From: Gigaspora margarita | Lineage: Eukaryota; Glomeromycota; Glomeromycetes; Diversisporales; Gigasporaceae | NCBI GenBank assembly: GCA_009809945.1 | Contig: WTPW01000705.1 | Span: 37,460 to 101,459 of the forward strand | Length of the DNA: 64,000 bases | Direction: 5' to 3' | In this document: positions 44,919 to 55,099 of the stretch, in pieces | Numbering within the stretch: position 1 is the stretch's first letter | Layout: each line of letters opens with the position of its first letter | Program-made: the position numbers and the translations under genes | The notes under the pieces: model-generated | What the model saw: the letters and a program-made list of their open reading frames with translations, nothing else | The model's database searches: none | What the model was told of the DNA's origin: nothing

Positions 44919-45649
44919 AGTTAAAACAAAGAAGGCCAACTGTAGGATGAGGAAATAAGTATATAGGGCTAGTATTTTTATCGACAAAGTGCGAAAGTAG
45001 TTTAAAATATTACTATTTTTCATTTTCATTTTTTTTTCATTATTTTTTTTGGTTTCATTTTTTGTTGTTTTTTTTTTATTGTAAAGAATATATATTAATA
45101 TATAATAAAATATATAATATTGAGTAAAAACATATATTTAATTTAAAATATAATGTATAATAATAATAAATAAAAAAATATAAAATTTTATATTAAATTG
45201 CGAAAACTTGTGAAAACCTGTAAAATGTTTGATTATGTGAATATAATAATTATTAATTGATATCATATTCGATATATATCGATTAACCGGATATATATCG
45301 ATTACTATCACTATCAATAATAATCGACAGGGGTGTTGAGTATCGATATATATCTTATCAGTTAGTAATCGATATATATCTATATATAAAATTTGCCATG
45401 TAGGATTACTAAAAAAGGAAAGATTTGCAGAAAAAACTTCAAAAATAAGCAAAAAATTATTATAAATAAAAAAGATCTGCATAAAAAACCTCAAAAATAA
45501 GCAAACTCATATCTAACCTATCTATGTATATTCTGGGGTCCTGTCGCATCCCATGATTCAATATTCAAATCGCTTGATTTTGTAGACAAAAAAATTTTTT
45601 TAAAAAACTAAAAATTTTACTAGTAAAATATAAAAATAAATAAGCAATA

Positions 45650-45974
45650 CAATCAAACCTTCATAAATGCAACGTGTACAGACAAGTCTACAATGTGCAT
45701 TTAGGAAAAGCTAATTAAATTGCAACTTTAAAGATTAGATTATCAAGTTTGTATAACTTCTACTAAAAACTATATAACCTACCTTAAATACTAAAATTTG
45801 ATTGGCTACGTGCATTTAGGGAGGTAGCATGATATAGAAAATTATTTGGATGAATGTGCATTTACAGAATATAGAACGTGCATTTAGCACTAATAATTTC
45901 TTACAGACAAGACAAAAACATGCATTTAGGGAGGTATTGCATTTATGGAGGTTGCATTGATAGAGGTCTAACTG
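45650..45974. mobile_element. 325-bp mariner MITE (CAGTCAGACCTC family)
   Basis: TA|CAATCAAACCTTCATAAATG and inverted CAGTTAGACCTCTATCAATG, TA at both sides; its halves match 39246-39587 in reverse. Confidence 0.75.
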
Positions 45975-45984
45975 TAACAAATAG

Positions 45985-46305
45985 TGTAAATTTTATTCTG
46001 AACAACTTTTACTAAGTTACAAAGATAGATTATCTTAGTAAAAAAAGACATTTTTTAAGACAACAAAAATTTCCAATGTTAGCACATATAGAACTTTTTT
46101 TACTAATTTAATCTATATTATATTTTAAGTACTATATAAAAAATTTATGCTAAACCACTTTTTCTAAGTTAAAAAAATAGATTTTTTTAGTAAAAAAAAA
46201 GTTTTATATGTGCTAACTTTTGAAATTTTTGCTTTTTCTTAGAAAACATCTTTTTACTAAGACAATCTATCTTTGTAACTTAGAAAAGGTTGTTTAGAAT
46301 AGTGT
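45985..46305. repeat. ~320-bp foldback sequence
   Basis: TCTGAACAACTTTTACTAAG at the left is mirrored by CTTAGAAAAGGTTGTTTAGA at the right, with further mirrored blocks (ATAGATTATCTTAGTAAAAA, GTTAGCACATATA). Confidence 0.65.
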
Positions 46306-46309
46306 AAGG

Positions 46310-47167
46310 ATCTTCTGTTATTATATCTGCTGATTACCTGTACCACAAATACACTAACATTTCAGAAGTTAAGTCTCAAAGAAACAGTAGAAAAACCAAT
46401 AAAAACATGCAACCTGGTAGCTATTATTTAGGAATACAGTTAACTGAGTATCTGCTAATAGCTTTAGAGTTTGTTACTCACCAAAAAACTGGCACTTGTT
46501 ATTTAGAGGTAAAGTTCATAGACTACCTGCTGACAAGCTTAGAGTTTATCACTCACCACAATCTGAGAAGTTCTTGGTGGCTCTCTGATGGATTTTGGAC
46601 TATATGCGAAGAACCACTGTCCTTACTATGGCTTCATGTGAACTTCTCTTTTTGGTGCTGTTGTTTTGTAAAAAATTTTCAAAAAGTGGGCGTTTTGGCA
46701 TACCCCTCCAAAAGATCTGCAGTGTTTTGCTCCCAAAAAGAAAAGGCACATACTGTATCAGATACAATCATCATAAGTGGCTTAGAAACAAGTAACATGA
46801 AACGATATGTGAGATTTATGGGAAACCACTGGACAAAGATCTAGAAGCTCTGTTTTAAGCAGTCCGGTCTATATGACTGCTTTTCGTTTAACATACTGGG
46901 ACCTGGGCAGGTTAGATGGGACAAGATTATTGATGTTAACAATATTTATTTCGGAAGTCTGACAAGTTATTACAAAATGACTTTGTTCAGCTAACAGTAG
47001 GGCCTTGGATAAAGATTGATTGGTAACAGAAGGCCATCATGAAGTCCGAGTTACTTTTCTCCTAAGTTGTAATATATTATCTTCTTCTGCATGTAATAAT
47101 ATGAAAAAACTAAATAAAGGATAAAGTGCAAGGTCACGGAAAAAAAAAAAAAAAAAAAAAAAAAAAT
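46310..47167 (+). mobile_element. Poly(A)-tailed retroposed sequence
   Basis: Ends with an AATAAA at about 47113 and a 27-28 nt A-run at about 47140-47167, which indicates an RNA-derived insertion. The body is less AT-rich and contains a direct repeat (GTTTGTTACTCACCA / GTTTATCACTCACCA, about 46468 and 46541). The ORF at 46407-46844 shows no family features. 5' edge and target duplication not found. Confidence 0.5.
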
Positions 47168-47549
47168 CAATGCATACTAGATTTATAGTATTATAAAATT
47201 AAAAATATTATTGTAATGGTAAGTAGCGAACAAATTAGAATAAAAGATGAATAATTATACTTAGTTCTCACGATTAGTAGAACTAAACCAGTATGTATCA
47301 GGTGTCAATATTAGATCTGTACGTATGTATATAAAAATTTTCTCACACAGCGGCAACAAATTATTGAATGGCACATGCAAATATGTAGTTGCATTTGAAT
47401 TAACTTTTTTTTGGAAAGTAATCTAAATACATATGATTTCACGGTTAGTAGTGTAGTTTTAAACAAAATTAGTAAATCGAATATTGACATTAGTACATGC
47501 GGTATATTTATAGTATTTATTATTTTTTTTACTGTGTATATATATACTT

Positions 47550-47720
47550 TTGGCCGTTTGGCCATCGGCCAATATAGGCCAAAAAAAATTTCAATTGGCT
47601 TGGCCAATTGTTATTCAACTTTGGCTATAAGTTTTGGCTGTTTTTAGCCAAATTATTGAGTACTGGCTGATGGCCAATTAAATATTCTTTTGGCCGGTAA
47701 AATTGCCATCAGTGCGTATA
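47550..47720. repeat. TTGGCC/GGCCAA motif cluster
   Basis: About ten TTGGCC, GGCCAA or TTGGCT motifs in both orientations within 170 bp, directly upstream of the gene at 47754. May be a subterminal transposon region now serving as promoter; its partner end was not found. Confidence 0.5.
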
Positions 47721-47753
47721 TAAACGGCACTTGTTTATCTGATTTTAAAAAAA

Positions 47754-48152
47754 ATGTCTGGTACTAGCACCACTGAAGATGCTTCAACTAGTAAAAGTAT
47801 TTCCAAATCCAAAGTCACTCTAGATGATCAAAATACACAAAATGGTTCGGATACTCAAGAAAACAATTTTTTAACATCTGAATTGGTTCAAGTACATAAA
47901 AAATTAAGTCCAAGAATGAAGAGACATTATGATAGATTTGAGAGTAATCAAGAAAGAATTGCTTTTTTAAATGCGATTATGTTGGAACGTGAACAAGGAG
48001 TAAGTTTACTTGAAACCCACATATTTTTCATTAAATTATTTAATTATATATTTATTTATTTTTTTTTTAAACTGGGCTAGTTTTTTCGCCGTTACTTCTG
48101 TCCATATCTTTAGGAACTTGAAATCAGTTCAATATTCAATGAAGTCTATTGA
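47754..48152 (+). CDS. Small hypothetical protein, two exons
   Basis: Exon 1 47754-47999 (82 codons) starts MSGTSTTEDASTSKSISKSK and ends in NAIMLEREQG at a good donor, GGA|GTAAGT. The best acceptor, ATCTTTAG at 48113, continues in phase as ELEISSIFNEVY and stops at 48152, giving 94 aa. The N-terminal half is Ser/Thr-rich and probably disordered; the C-terminal half (LVQVHKKLSPRMKRHYDRF) is charged and predicted helical. A TATA-like TATATAAA lies near 47717. I do not recognise a family. A MITE inserted 30 bp downstream may have cut off a longer 3' part. Reading through the donor instead would give 108 aa with a low-complexity end. Confidence 0.5.
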
Positions 48153-48182
48153 AAATTTTTCATTACTATATATTGTGTTATA

Positions 48183-48340
48183 CAGTCAACACCCGCAATC
48201 GTCACACCCATTTTTGTCACAATCTCGCTATAGTCATTTTTTATCTAATCATATACACTATATACGAATTCTTGTTCGCTTTAGTCAATAGGCACATAAA
48301 ATGCCTGATTTTAACATGTGACTAATGCGGGAGTTGATAG
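48183..48340. mobile_element. 158-bp Tc1/mariner-type MITE
   Basis: TA|CAGTCAACACCCGCAATCGT and inverted CTATCAACTCCCGCATTAGT; the right flank is TG instead of TA. Confidence 0.75.
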
Positions 48341-48859
48341 TGTTTGGTATTTGGGACCCAGATTTTTATTTACTTGTAAAATTGTTGAGAGGCGCTTTTT
48401 TTACCAATGGATTTATTTAATTGTTATTTCACCAGCTCTAGCAATTTCATGGGTAGGGATTGGCGCTTCGTTTTAAACCTTTTGCTTGAGACGAAAATAA
48501 TATACTATTAATGTCAGTCATACTATTTTTTATTTCTTAATAAATCATTTGCACGCAAATAAATATTAATGATCAATTAACATTCTTCAATCCGATTACG
48601 CTTTTCATAGATTTGTTCTATTGATAAAATAGGATTGCATATGTATGACAAAAGCCTGTGATAAATCCTATGAGCAAACCTTTTGAATGATTACAAGGTT
48701 TGCTTGTAATTGAATTATAGTCAGAATGAATCTCTAGTTTTATAATAATAATAAAAATTTGTCCCTATGTTGTATTAAGCAATGGAGATCTTACAAACAA
48801 TACATAAATACTGGCGTAGTAACTCGTATTGAGATTGTCAGAAATTAGAGTATCAGATG
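48341..48859. other. No gene seen
   Basis: Moderately AT-rich sequence without an ORF or repeat I can support. Confidence 0.35.
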
Positions 48860-49730
48860 CAGGGACTGTCAAAAATTTGGATATAAAATCGTAAATCTTT
48901 ATTTGGATATCAATTAATATTTGGGTAAAATTTGGATAAAAACATCAAAAATTTGGAAAAATTTGGATATTAAATTTTATTATTTTTGTTGATTAAAATA
49001 TAGCATATTTAACATTTTCAACGAATCTTCACTTAAATTTTGTCAATCATCCTCTAAAAGATTATTATAAACCGAAAAACTTCCTCCACAGCACATGAAG
49101 AAATAGGTAACCGAATATAAATTGAAGCTATACTATTTAAAATCGGAAATGAAAAAGATATCTTATTCAAAAATTCCTCTAAATTATTAAATTCAATTAA
49201 AGTCAAATCTATATTACAATAAAGAGCCCATTCTCGTAATAAAGCATCTGATAAATTGTTAAATTCAGGAATTTGATCTGAATAATTTCGAATATTACGA
49301 TGAATAGTAGCTAATTTAATAAAATGAAGATTAAAAATTTGTACTGCAGTAAAAAGAGAACGACAAAAATAAAGTGTTCTGAAAACTCTTGTGCACGGCT
49401 ATAGGCAGTGGTTTTTTTAGTAGGGCTCTTTTTTTTTTTTTATTTGTGTGTGTTTAACAACATAACTTTCGTATATAGTATATATGTTCAAAAGAACAGA
49501 TAACGTATCATAAGAAAAATTTTTGCATTTTGTACGTGTTATTGAACGATTTATACTAGACTATTATATAACGTTACACATTCTCTGATTGGTTGAACAT
49601 AGGTCCCAGATCATATGAGTTCCAAAATCGACCAAAATTTGGATATTATGGGGTGAAATTTGGAAAAATTTGGGCTAAATACCAAAATTTGGAAAATTTA
49701 AAATTTGGATCCAAATTTTTGACATCCAAA
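48860..49730 (-). mobile_element. hAT transposon remnant with AATTTGGA end motifs
   Basis: Both ends carry TGTCAAAAATTTGGAT (inverted) within clusters of AATTTGGA (48870-48965 and 49628-49735). Between them lies a dead hAT transposase C-terminus. No clean 8-bp duplication found. Confidence 0.6.
49000..49368 (-). pseudogene. hAT transposase C-terminal (dimerisation) domain, broken
   Basis: The minus strand reads RSLFTAVQIFNLHF, then REWALYCNIDLTLIEF, then FPILNSIASIYIRLPISSCA and VEEVF. The P.SSxxxE pattern with hydrophobic flanks is the hallmark of the hAT dimerisation domain. Near 49075 the frame shifts, after which VYNNLLEDD and QNLSEDSLKMLNML continue the family pattern, separated by a TGA. 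The N-terminal BED finger and the catalytic DDE part are absent, so it is a short dead relic. It may belong to the source family of some 8-bp-duplication MITEs in the window, though their ends differ. Confidence 0.7.
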
Positions 49731-49858
49731 AATTTATCATGATTTTCATAAATTACACAAATTGCCGAATTTACATTTTTTAAATTTTCGCCCAAAACCT
49801 TAGCCTCAGTACGTTATGTTAAAACAAAATTGTTACTGAAGTTTTCACAAATCAAAAA

Positions 49859-50038
49859 TCATAAAAAATAAAAACTAGTTTTTCCTTGTAAACTTATAGC
49901 TTCAGAATGGTGCAATTTTTTTGTGTCTTCTTTTCGCTTGATCTTTCTCCAGTTTGCAAATATTGCTGTATTATTAATGTTAAGTTTATTGATCGTTGAT
50001 TGAGTCATAATCACTTGATCGCGAATTTTCTCTGCCAT
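49859..50038 (-). CDS. Short ORF, possible gene fragment
   Basis: 59 aa from ATG at 50038: MAEKIRDQVIMTQSTINKLN, then FANWRKIKRKEDTKKLHHSE. Balanced amphipathic composition, unlike the AT-noise ORFs around it, and AAAAAAG precedes the ATG as a possible splice acceptor. No family recognised. It may be the last exon of a lost gene. Confidence 0.25.
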   Translation of the reverse strand: MAEKIRDQVIMTQSTINKLNINNTAIFANWRKIKRKEDTKKLHHSEAISLQGKTSFYFL

Positions 50039-50199
50039 CACTTTTTTTATCTGGGTGAGAATCGATATAATAAGATAGATATAGCAATGCGGGATAAATA
50101 GATGACGGATTAATCCGGATTGGACCTTTAATTATTATTATTATTATTATAATCAGGAATTGAATTAGGCTAAAAAAATTTTTTTTTAACAATTAATGT

Positions 50200-51255
50200 G
50201 TTAGAAATTTAATACAACTGGCTTTAATATTATTCGAAAATTTGGGTTAATGGTCAAAAATATAGATGCTGGTGAAATATGGTGAAATTGGTGGAGAATC
50301 TGCAGTAGCTGATCTTATAAACTACGACAAATTTTAATGTAGTTACAATTTGCTTACTTATACGTACTGCAGTAATACCGATATTTCTTAAATAGGTTAA
50401 GATAAATAATGACTGTTTATAGAGTATATCTTAATATGGTAATATCTGATATAGAATAGTTGGTTGGAAGTAATATAAATTTCATTTACTGAGGTAAAAA
50501 CAAAAAAAAAAAAAAAAAAGATTGAAATAAAAGTCAAAAATATACATATTATATAGTAATTTATATATATCATTTGATAATTGTTAAGAGAAAATGGGAC
50601 TTTCTTATTGTTTATCATGAAAATCCGATTCAATTCTTATCATAATTCTTTTATAAAATTTAGCATGTTACAGTCTCGAGACGTTTTTCTCATTTTCTTA
50701 AAATTTCTTAGACAGCAGCTTTTACTCTTTGTTATTAGCTCAAATAACTTAAACAATTTAAAAAAGATATATAATCAAAAAAGAAATATAAATAGATTCG
50801 GACAATAAGTGCGAAAAATAATAGTATAGAAGTATAAATCAAAATTGGGAAATAAATGCCGTGGCTGAAGCTGGAAATTTTTATTCTTTCTAAAATTATT
50901 TATTTTAAGCTTGTAAAAATTTTCAAATTTAAAAATGAATAGTACTATATATTAAACGTATAAATCCATATTTTTTATTATTATTATTGCATGATCTAAA
51001 ATAGCCTAACTTATTAAGTCTTATTATAAGATAGATGAAATCTTTGCTATAAAAAATATTTTTCAAAAGTATCACAAAATGTCATTTTGATTATGAAAAT
51101 GAAACATGTGTTACATATTTAAAAAAATTACTAGTCAACGATAGTGAGAACTTTCTAAATAACAATTGGTTATATCAATATGCTGTGAAGAATTATACAT
51201 GTAAAAAATACATAATAATTTAATTTGAAAAACTTGCATTATTAATCTTTTAAGC
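50200..51255. other. Upstream of P450, no gene seen
   Basis: AT-rich; small ORFs are low complexity. Should contain the P450 promoter. Confidence 0.4.
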
Positions 51256-53174
51256 ATGAATTTTTCAATTGTAGAGAATTTCATCACATCTATTTTTTTA
51301 CTAACAGTCAAAGACTGGTTATTAATATCTTTCATAATAATTTTAATCTATGTCATCGATTATTATTATAAATATTTTACCAGAGAAAATCCCCTTCCGG
51401 GACCTCTACCTCTACCTTGTATAGGAAATTTATATTTGTTTCATGGTGACTTGGATATAGTATTCTATAATCTCCAAGAAAAATATGGTGAACTATTTGA
51501 AATTTATCTAGGTTCAGATCGTAAGATTTGGTTAGGTAATGCAAGTCTCGTCGAGAAAATCCATAATCCTTCCACGAAAACGAAATTTCCAATTCGAACC
51601 ATAAGTGAAGGATTAGATGAAATGGGTGTGACAACTAAAGGAATTGCGTTCAATAATGACCTTGTTGTTTGGAAATTTAACCGACGTATTATATCTAGTA
51701 CAATCATGGTTCCTTCATTCCTTCGACAATTTGTCAATGAAAGCGAAAAAGTTTTTCAAGAATTTGAAAATTATTTGATAAATTTAACAAAGGAAAATAA
51801 TAATTATGTACTGAATTTCCCAGATTGGTCAATAGATTTTTTGCAGATGCTATTTCGTTAGCTAGCATTGGAAAACCTGCATATATGATGGCTACTCAAT
51901 ATAATCGTCTTGTACCGAAATATTTGAGAACCTTAAATTCGAAATCTGGTCTTTATCAATTTGAAGAATTTCTCGATCGTCTTAGACTTTGGCTTAAATC
52001 TATACATTTCTTTTATTTTGTACCAAGATTTGTTCGTCATTATATTCCACCTATGAACTTTCTTTACAAAAAGTACATACGTAATATGACATGGATAGAT
52101 AATTATTTGATCGGTTTCGTTAAAGAAAGAAGAAAAGAGATTGAAAATACGCCAAAGGAGGAAGCTTTAAGTTCTGATATTTTAACATTGTTGATCTGCG
52201 CAAACACTGATAGGGAGAAATATCCTATAAAGTCAAATGATGAATTTTCTCGACCTATGACTGATGAAGAAATCAGATATTGTATTTTTGAAGTCATTGG
52301 TGGCGGTATTGATACGGTAAATATTAATGATTTATTGATTTGTCGCGGTTGATGCTGAAATTGACTGATGCTGAAACCTGGGGTCACGATTTGAATATAT
52401 AAGCTCTGTTAAAATTCACATATACTTTTTAGCTATCAATTCTAACCCTAAATCCTAACCAACACTAAAAAAAAAAAGCAGACTCCAAAAAATTTTTAAA
52501 ATTTTGGTTCAAATTTCCGCATCAGCCAATTTCAGAAACAGCCGTGACATTGATCACTATAAATATACATAAGCTAATACATAATTTATTCACACATAAT
52601 TATATAGACTTCCCATTCGACAAGCTTTTTAATATATTATCTATGCAAAAGCCCTGAGAAAAAGGCTAAAGTCTATGCCGAAATTGACAATATTTTTAAA
52701 GGAGATAAAACTCGACCAGTGACATATGACGATATTGAAAAACTTGTATATGTCGAAGCTGCTGCAAAAGAATCTTCCCGGTTAATGCCAATTGTTCCAT
52801 CTGTTTTTAAACGCGCAATAAATGATGTCATGATCGGTGGTTTAAATTGGAAATCTGGTCAGGAATTTTTCGTTCATCAACATTATATTCATCATAATAA
52901 ATCTCATTGGCCAAATCCCAAAGAATTTATACCAGAACGATTTTTAGGTGATACTAATAAAATTGAAAAAAATAGCTTTATACCATTCGGCGGTGGCATT
53001 CGTCAATGTCCAGGTCGTCACTTAGGAATGATCGGTATTAAAACTTTCATAGCTTTACTTTTTAGAAAATATGATGTTTCATTAGAAGATCCTAAAGCAC
53101 CTTTAAAAAAGGTTTATACTTTAGCTAATGAATGCCATGAATTAAAACTTTATATTCGACCAAGAAAAGATTAG
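51256..53174 (+). CDS. Cytochrome P450 monooxygenase with one frameshift
   Basis: Exons 51256-52316 and 52608-53174; the 291-bp intron (ACG|GTAAAT ... TATATAG|ACT) contains a MITE. Allowing one missing base the product is 542 aa, a normal P450 size. An N-terminal membrane helix (WLLISFIIILIYVI) and proline hinge PLPGPLPLPCIGN place it on the ER. The I-helix oxygen-binding motif GGGIDTTS forms across the intron, and K-helix KESSR, PERF and haem loop PFGGGIRQCPGRHLG with the cysteine ligand are all present. The frame breaks at 51832-51841: SIDFLQM runs into a stop, while RFFADAISLASIGKPAY continues one frame over. All catalytic motifs are otherwise intact, so this is either a base-calling error or a very young pseudogene. 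Substrate unknown; it would need a reductase and haem. Confidence 0.92.
52341..52549. mobile_element. 209-bp MITE inside the P450 intron
   Basis: Ends TGTCGCGGTTGATGCTGAAA and inverted TGTCACGGCTGTTTCTGAAA; flanks TTGATT and TTGATC fit a degraded duplication. The interior, with its telomere-like tract TTCTAACCCTAAATCCTAAC, matches 7414-7840. Without it the intron would be about 80 bp, like the others here. Confidence 0.8.
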
Positions 53175-54038
53175 GTTTAAATTTCTCTCATTATTTGTTT
53201 CGCTATTGACTTAATATTTGCAGTTTAATTTTTATAAAATTAATAAAAATAAAATATAATTTTTATTGAAATATATTACACATAGGATAATGATAAAATT
53301 CATTTTTATTTTTTTTTTAATTTCTTTCAACATTTTAAATATTTTTATAAAACAACTATTGTGTTTAATTTTAGCTTAGTTTTAATTAATTTTGATACAA
53401 TTTAAATTAATTTTTTATTAATATTAAAAAACTAATTTCACCAATTTTAACATCAAATTATTTCAACAATTTCAACAAAAATTTTTCATTAAGAGTAATT
53501 TCACCGTCATCTATAGGATAATAGACTTTACTGAATTACTTAGGATGTATTTAGACCCTCAGTGAATCAGAGGCAAAATTTTATTTAGTCTGAATCTAAT
53601 AAACTAATCAAGTGAGTTATTACTTCGATAAATTAAATATAGAATCGCAAACTAGACATGTTACTTGCAGTCGGCTTTGGCTACAGCTTGAAGCCAAGCT
53701 AAATTAAATTAAGCTAAGCTTCTATTGTTCGAGTTATGGTATTAATAATGGTTTTGCTTCAGCTTCAGTTGGTGCTTGCTCCACCAAGCAAAAGTTAAAG
53801 CTATGGTTTTAGACGATACTGCAGTACTGCCTTATTGTTATACAAAATCATCCTTAAAAATTTCACTAAAAAATTTCTATTAGGTTAAAGTCACGTCTTA
53901 CTGCTAAGTTAGAGTTCGAAAATTGCAATTACTTCAAAATTTGTAAAAAAAAAAAAAAATTATTATTGCGCAGAAACTTAATTAGAAAAAAATTGAAAAA
54001 TTAAGATGTTTTTTTTAAACCTTTCTTACACATTTAAT
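53175..54038. other. Downstream of P450, AAGCT-motif cluster
   Basis: 53660-53830 has about a dozen AAGCT/AGCTT and GCTTNNGCTT motifs in both orientations, possibly another subterminal-repeat element. No gene. Confidence 0.4.
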
Positions 54039-54348
54039 CAATCAGCGAAATTTTTTTTTTTTTTTTTTTTAAGGTGAGGCTTTGCTCGTATCTTTATTGA
54101 GTAATTTATATAAGGGGTTGTTTAACATCAACGACTTAAATTGTATAGTGAAAAATCCATATAAATTACATGCAAGAATAAAAGCTCAGACTAACTTATC
54201 TGTGACCTAAACCTACTAGAGTGGTCAAGACTCACCTAGATTTGGATGGTTAAAATATGATTAGTGGGGATACTGTATTTGATCCACATAGTGGACCAAA
54301 TACTGATTTTGTGGATTGCCTGCCCTATTGGCAGGCATGTGTTGTTGT

Positions 54349-54450
54349 TAGGGTTGTTAATGGAGCACTCCATTTACTTTATTTTAATAGTAATACTCTG
54401 GAGTATTACTATTAAAATGAAGCAAACGGAGTGCTCCATTAACAACCCTA
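54349..54450. mobile_element. 102-bp hAT-type hairpin MITE (copy 2), in the LINE
   Basis: Ends TAGGGTTGTTAATGGAGCAC and inverted TAGGGTTGTTAATGGAGCAC; perfect 8-bp duplication GTTGTTGT (54341-54348, 54451-54458). The LINE fragment at 27179-27495 lacks it. Confidence 0.93.
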
Positions 54451-55099
54451 GTTGTTGTCTAAGTGTAACTGGTTAGGGAGTCCGCAGAGGTAGCTGTAAG
54501 TAGGTACTATGCACTGACAGGGTTTAGCACGAAAGAGATGGTGCACTGATGGTAGTTGAGTATAGTTGTGTTTGAGTATAATATTATTAGTCTTCTTCCA
54601 TTGAGTGAATGTAGAACAATATGGCTTCTATATTTGTTCATAAACTTCATTGGATATTTTAAGGAGGATCTTGATGACTATCTGAGAAGCTTGCTTGTTG
54701 TTGAAGGGTTGTAATGAGGGGCTGGAATCAGTTCTCTAATAGTAGAGTATAAGAAGTAGGGATCTAGAAATGTAGGAGTAGGGTTAAAGGATGGGTGTGT
54801 ATGGATTGCTCGTATAAGTCTGTTAGTTGACAAGGAGATAAGTCTGTATCTGCGCTCTGTATAACTTTTGATATAGCTGAGTGAATAATTTGGTTAAGAA
54901 AAAAGGTATTTTGGCATGTTAGCCAGTGAGTAGGGGATGCAGAGAGACTATGGTGAAAGCAGTGAGGTGAGAGGAATGTGTTGGGGAGTATGCTGTGGAA
55001 GTGTGAGTAGGTAGGCAGATTATTAAGAAGGTTTTTGATTTTGAAGGATTTGAGGTGATTTAGTTTGGGATTTGTGAAATCGTTGGAACTCTTTTGATT

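Larger units (their letters stand above)
42877..45542. mobile_element. hAT-type MITE split by ~2.5 kb of later insertions
   Basis: The outer parts (42877-42916, 45400-45542) are the reverse complement of the intact 1324-1504 element and end AGACCCTAAAATATACATAG / GGGGTCCT. The outer duplication agrees at 7 of 8 bases: GTCGTATC (42869-42876) and GTCGCATC (45543-45550). The break repeats a TA, as in TA-targeted insertion. Confidence 0.75.

Noticed and set aside
46407-46844. 145-aa ORF
   Set aside because: It sits in a poly(A)-tailed retroposed stretch with an internal direct repeat; no recognisable domain.
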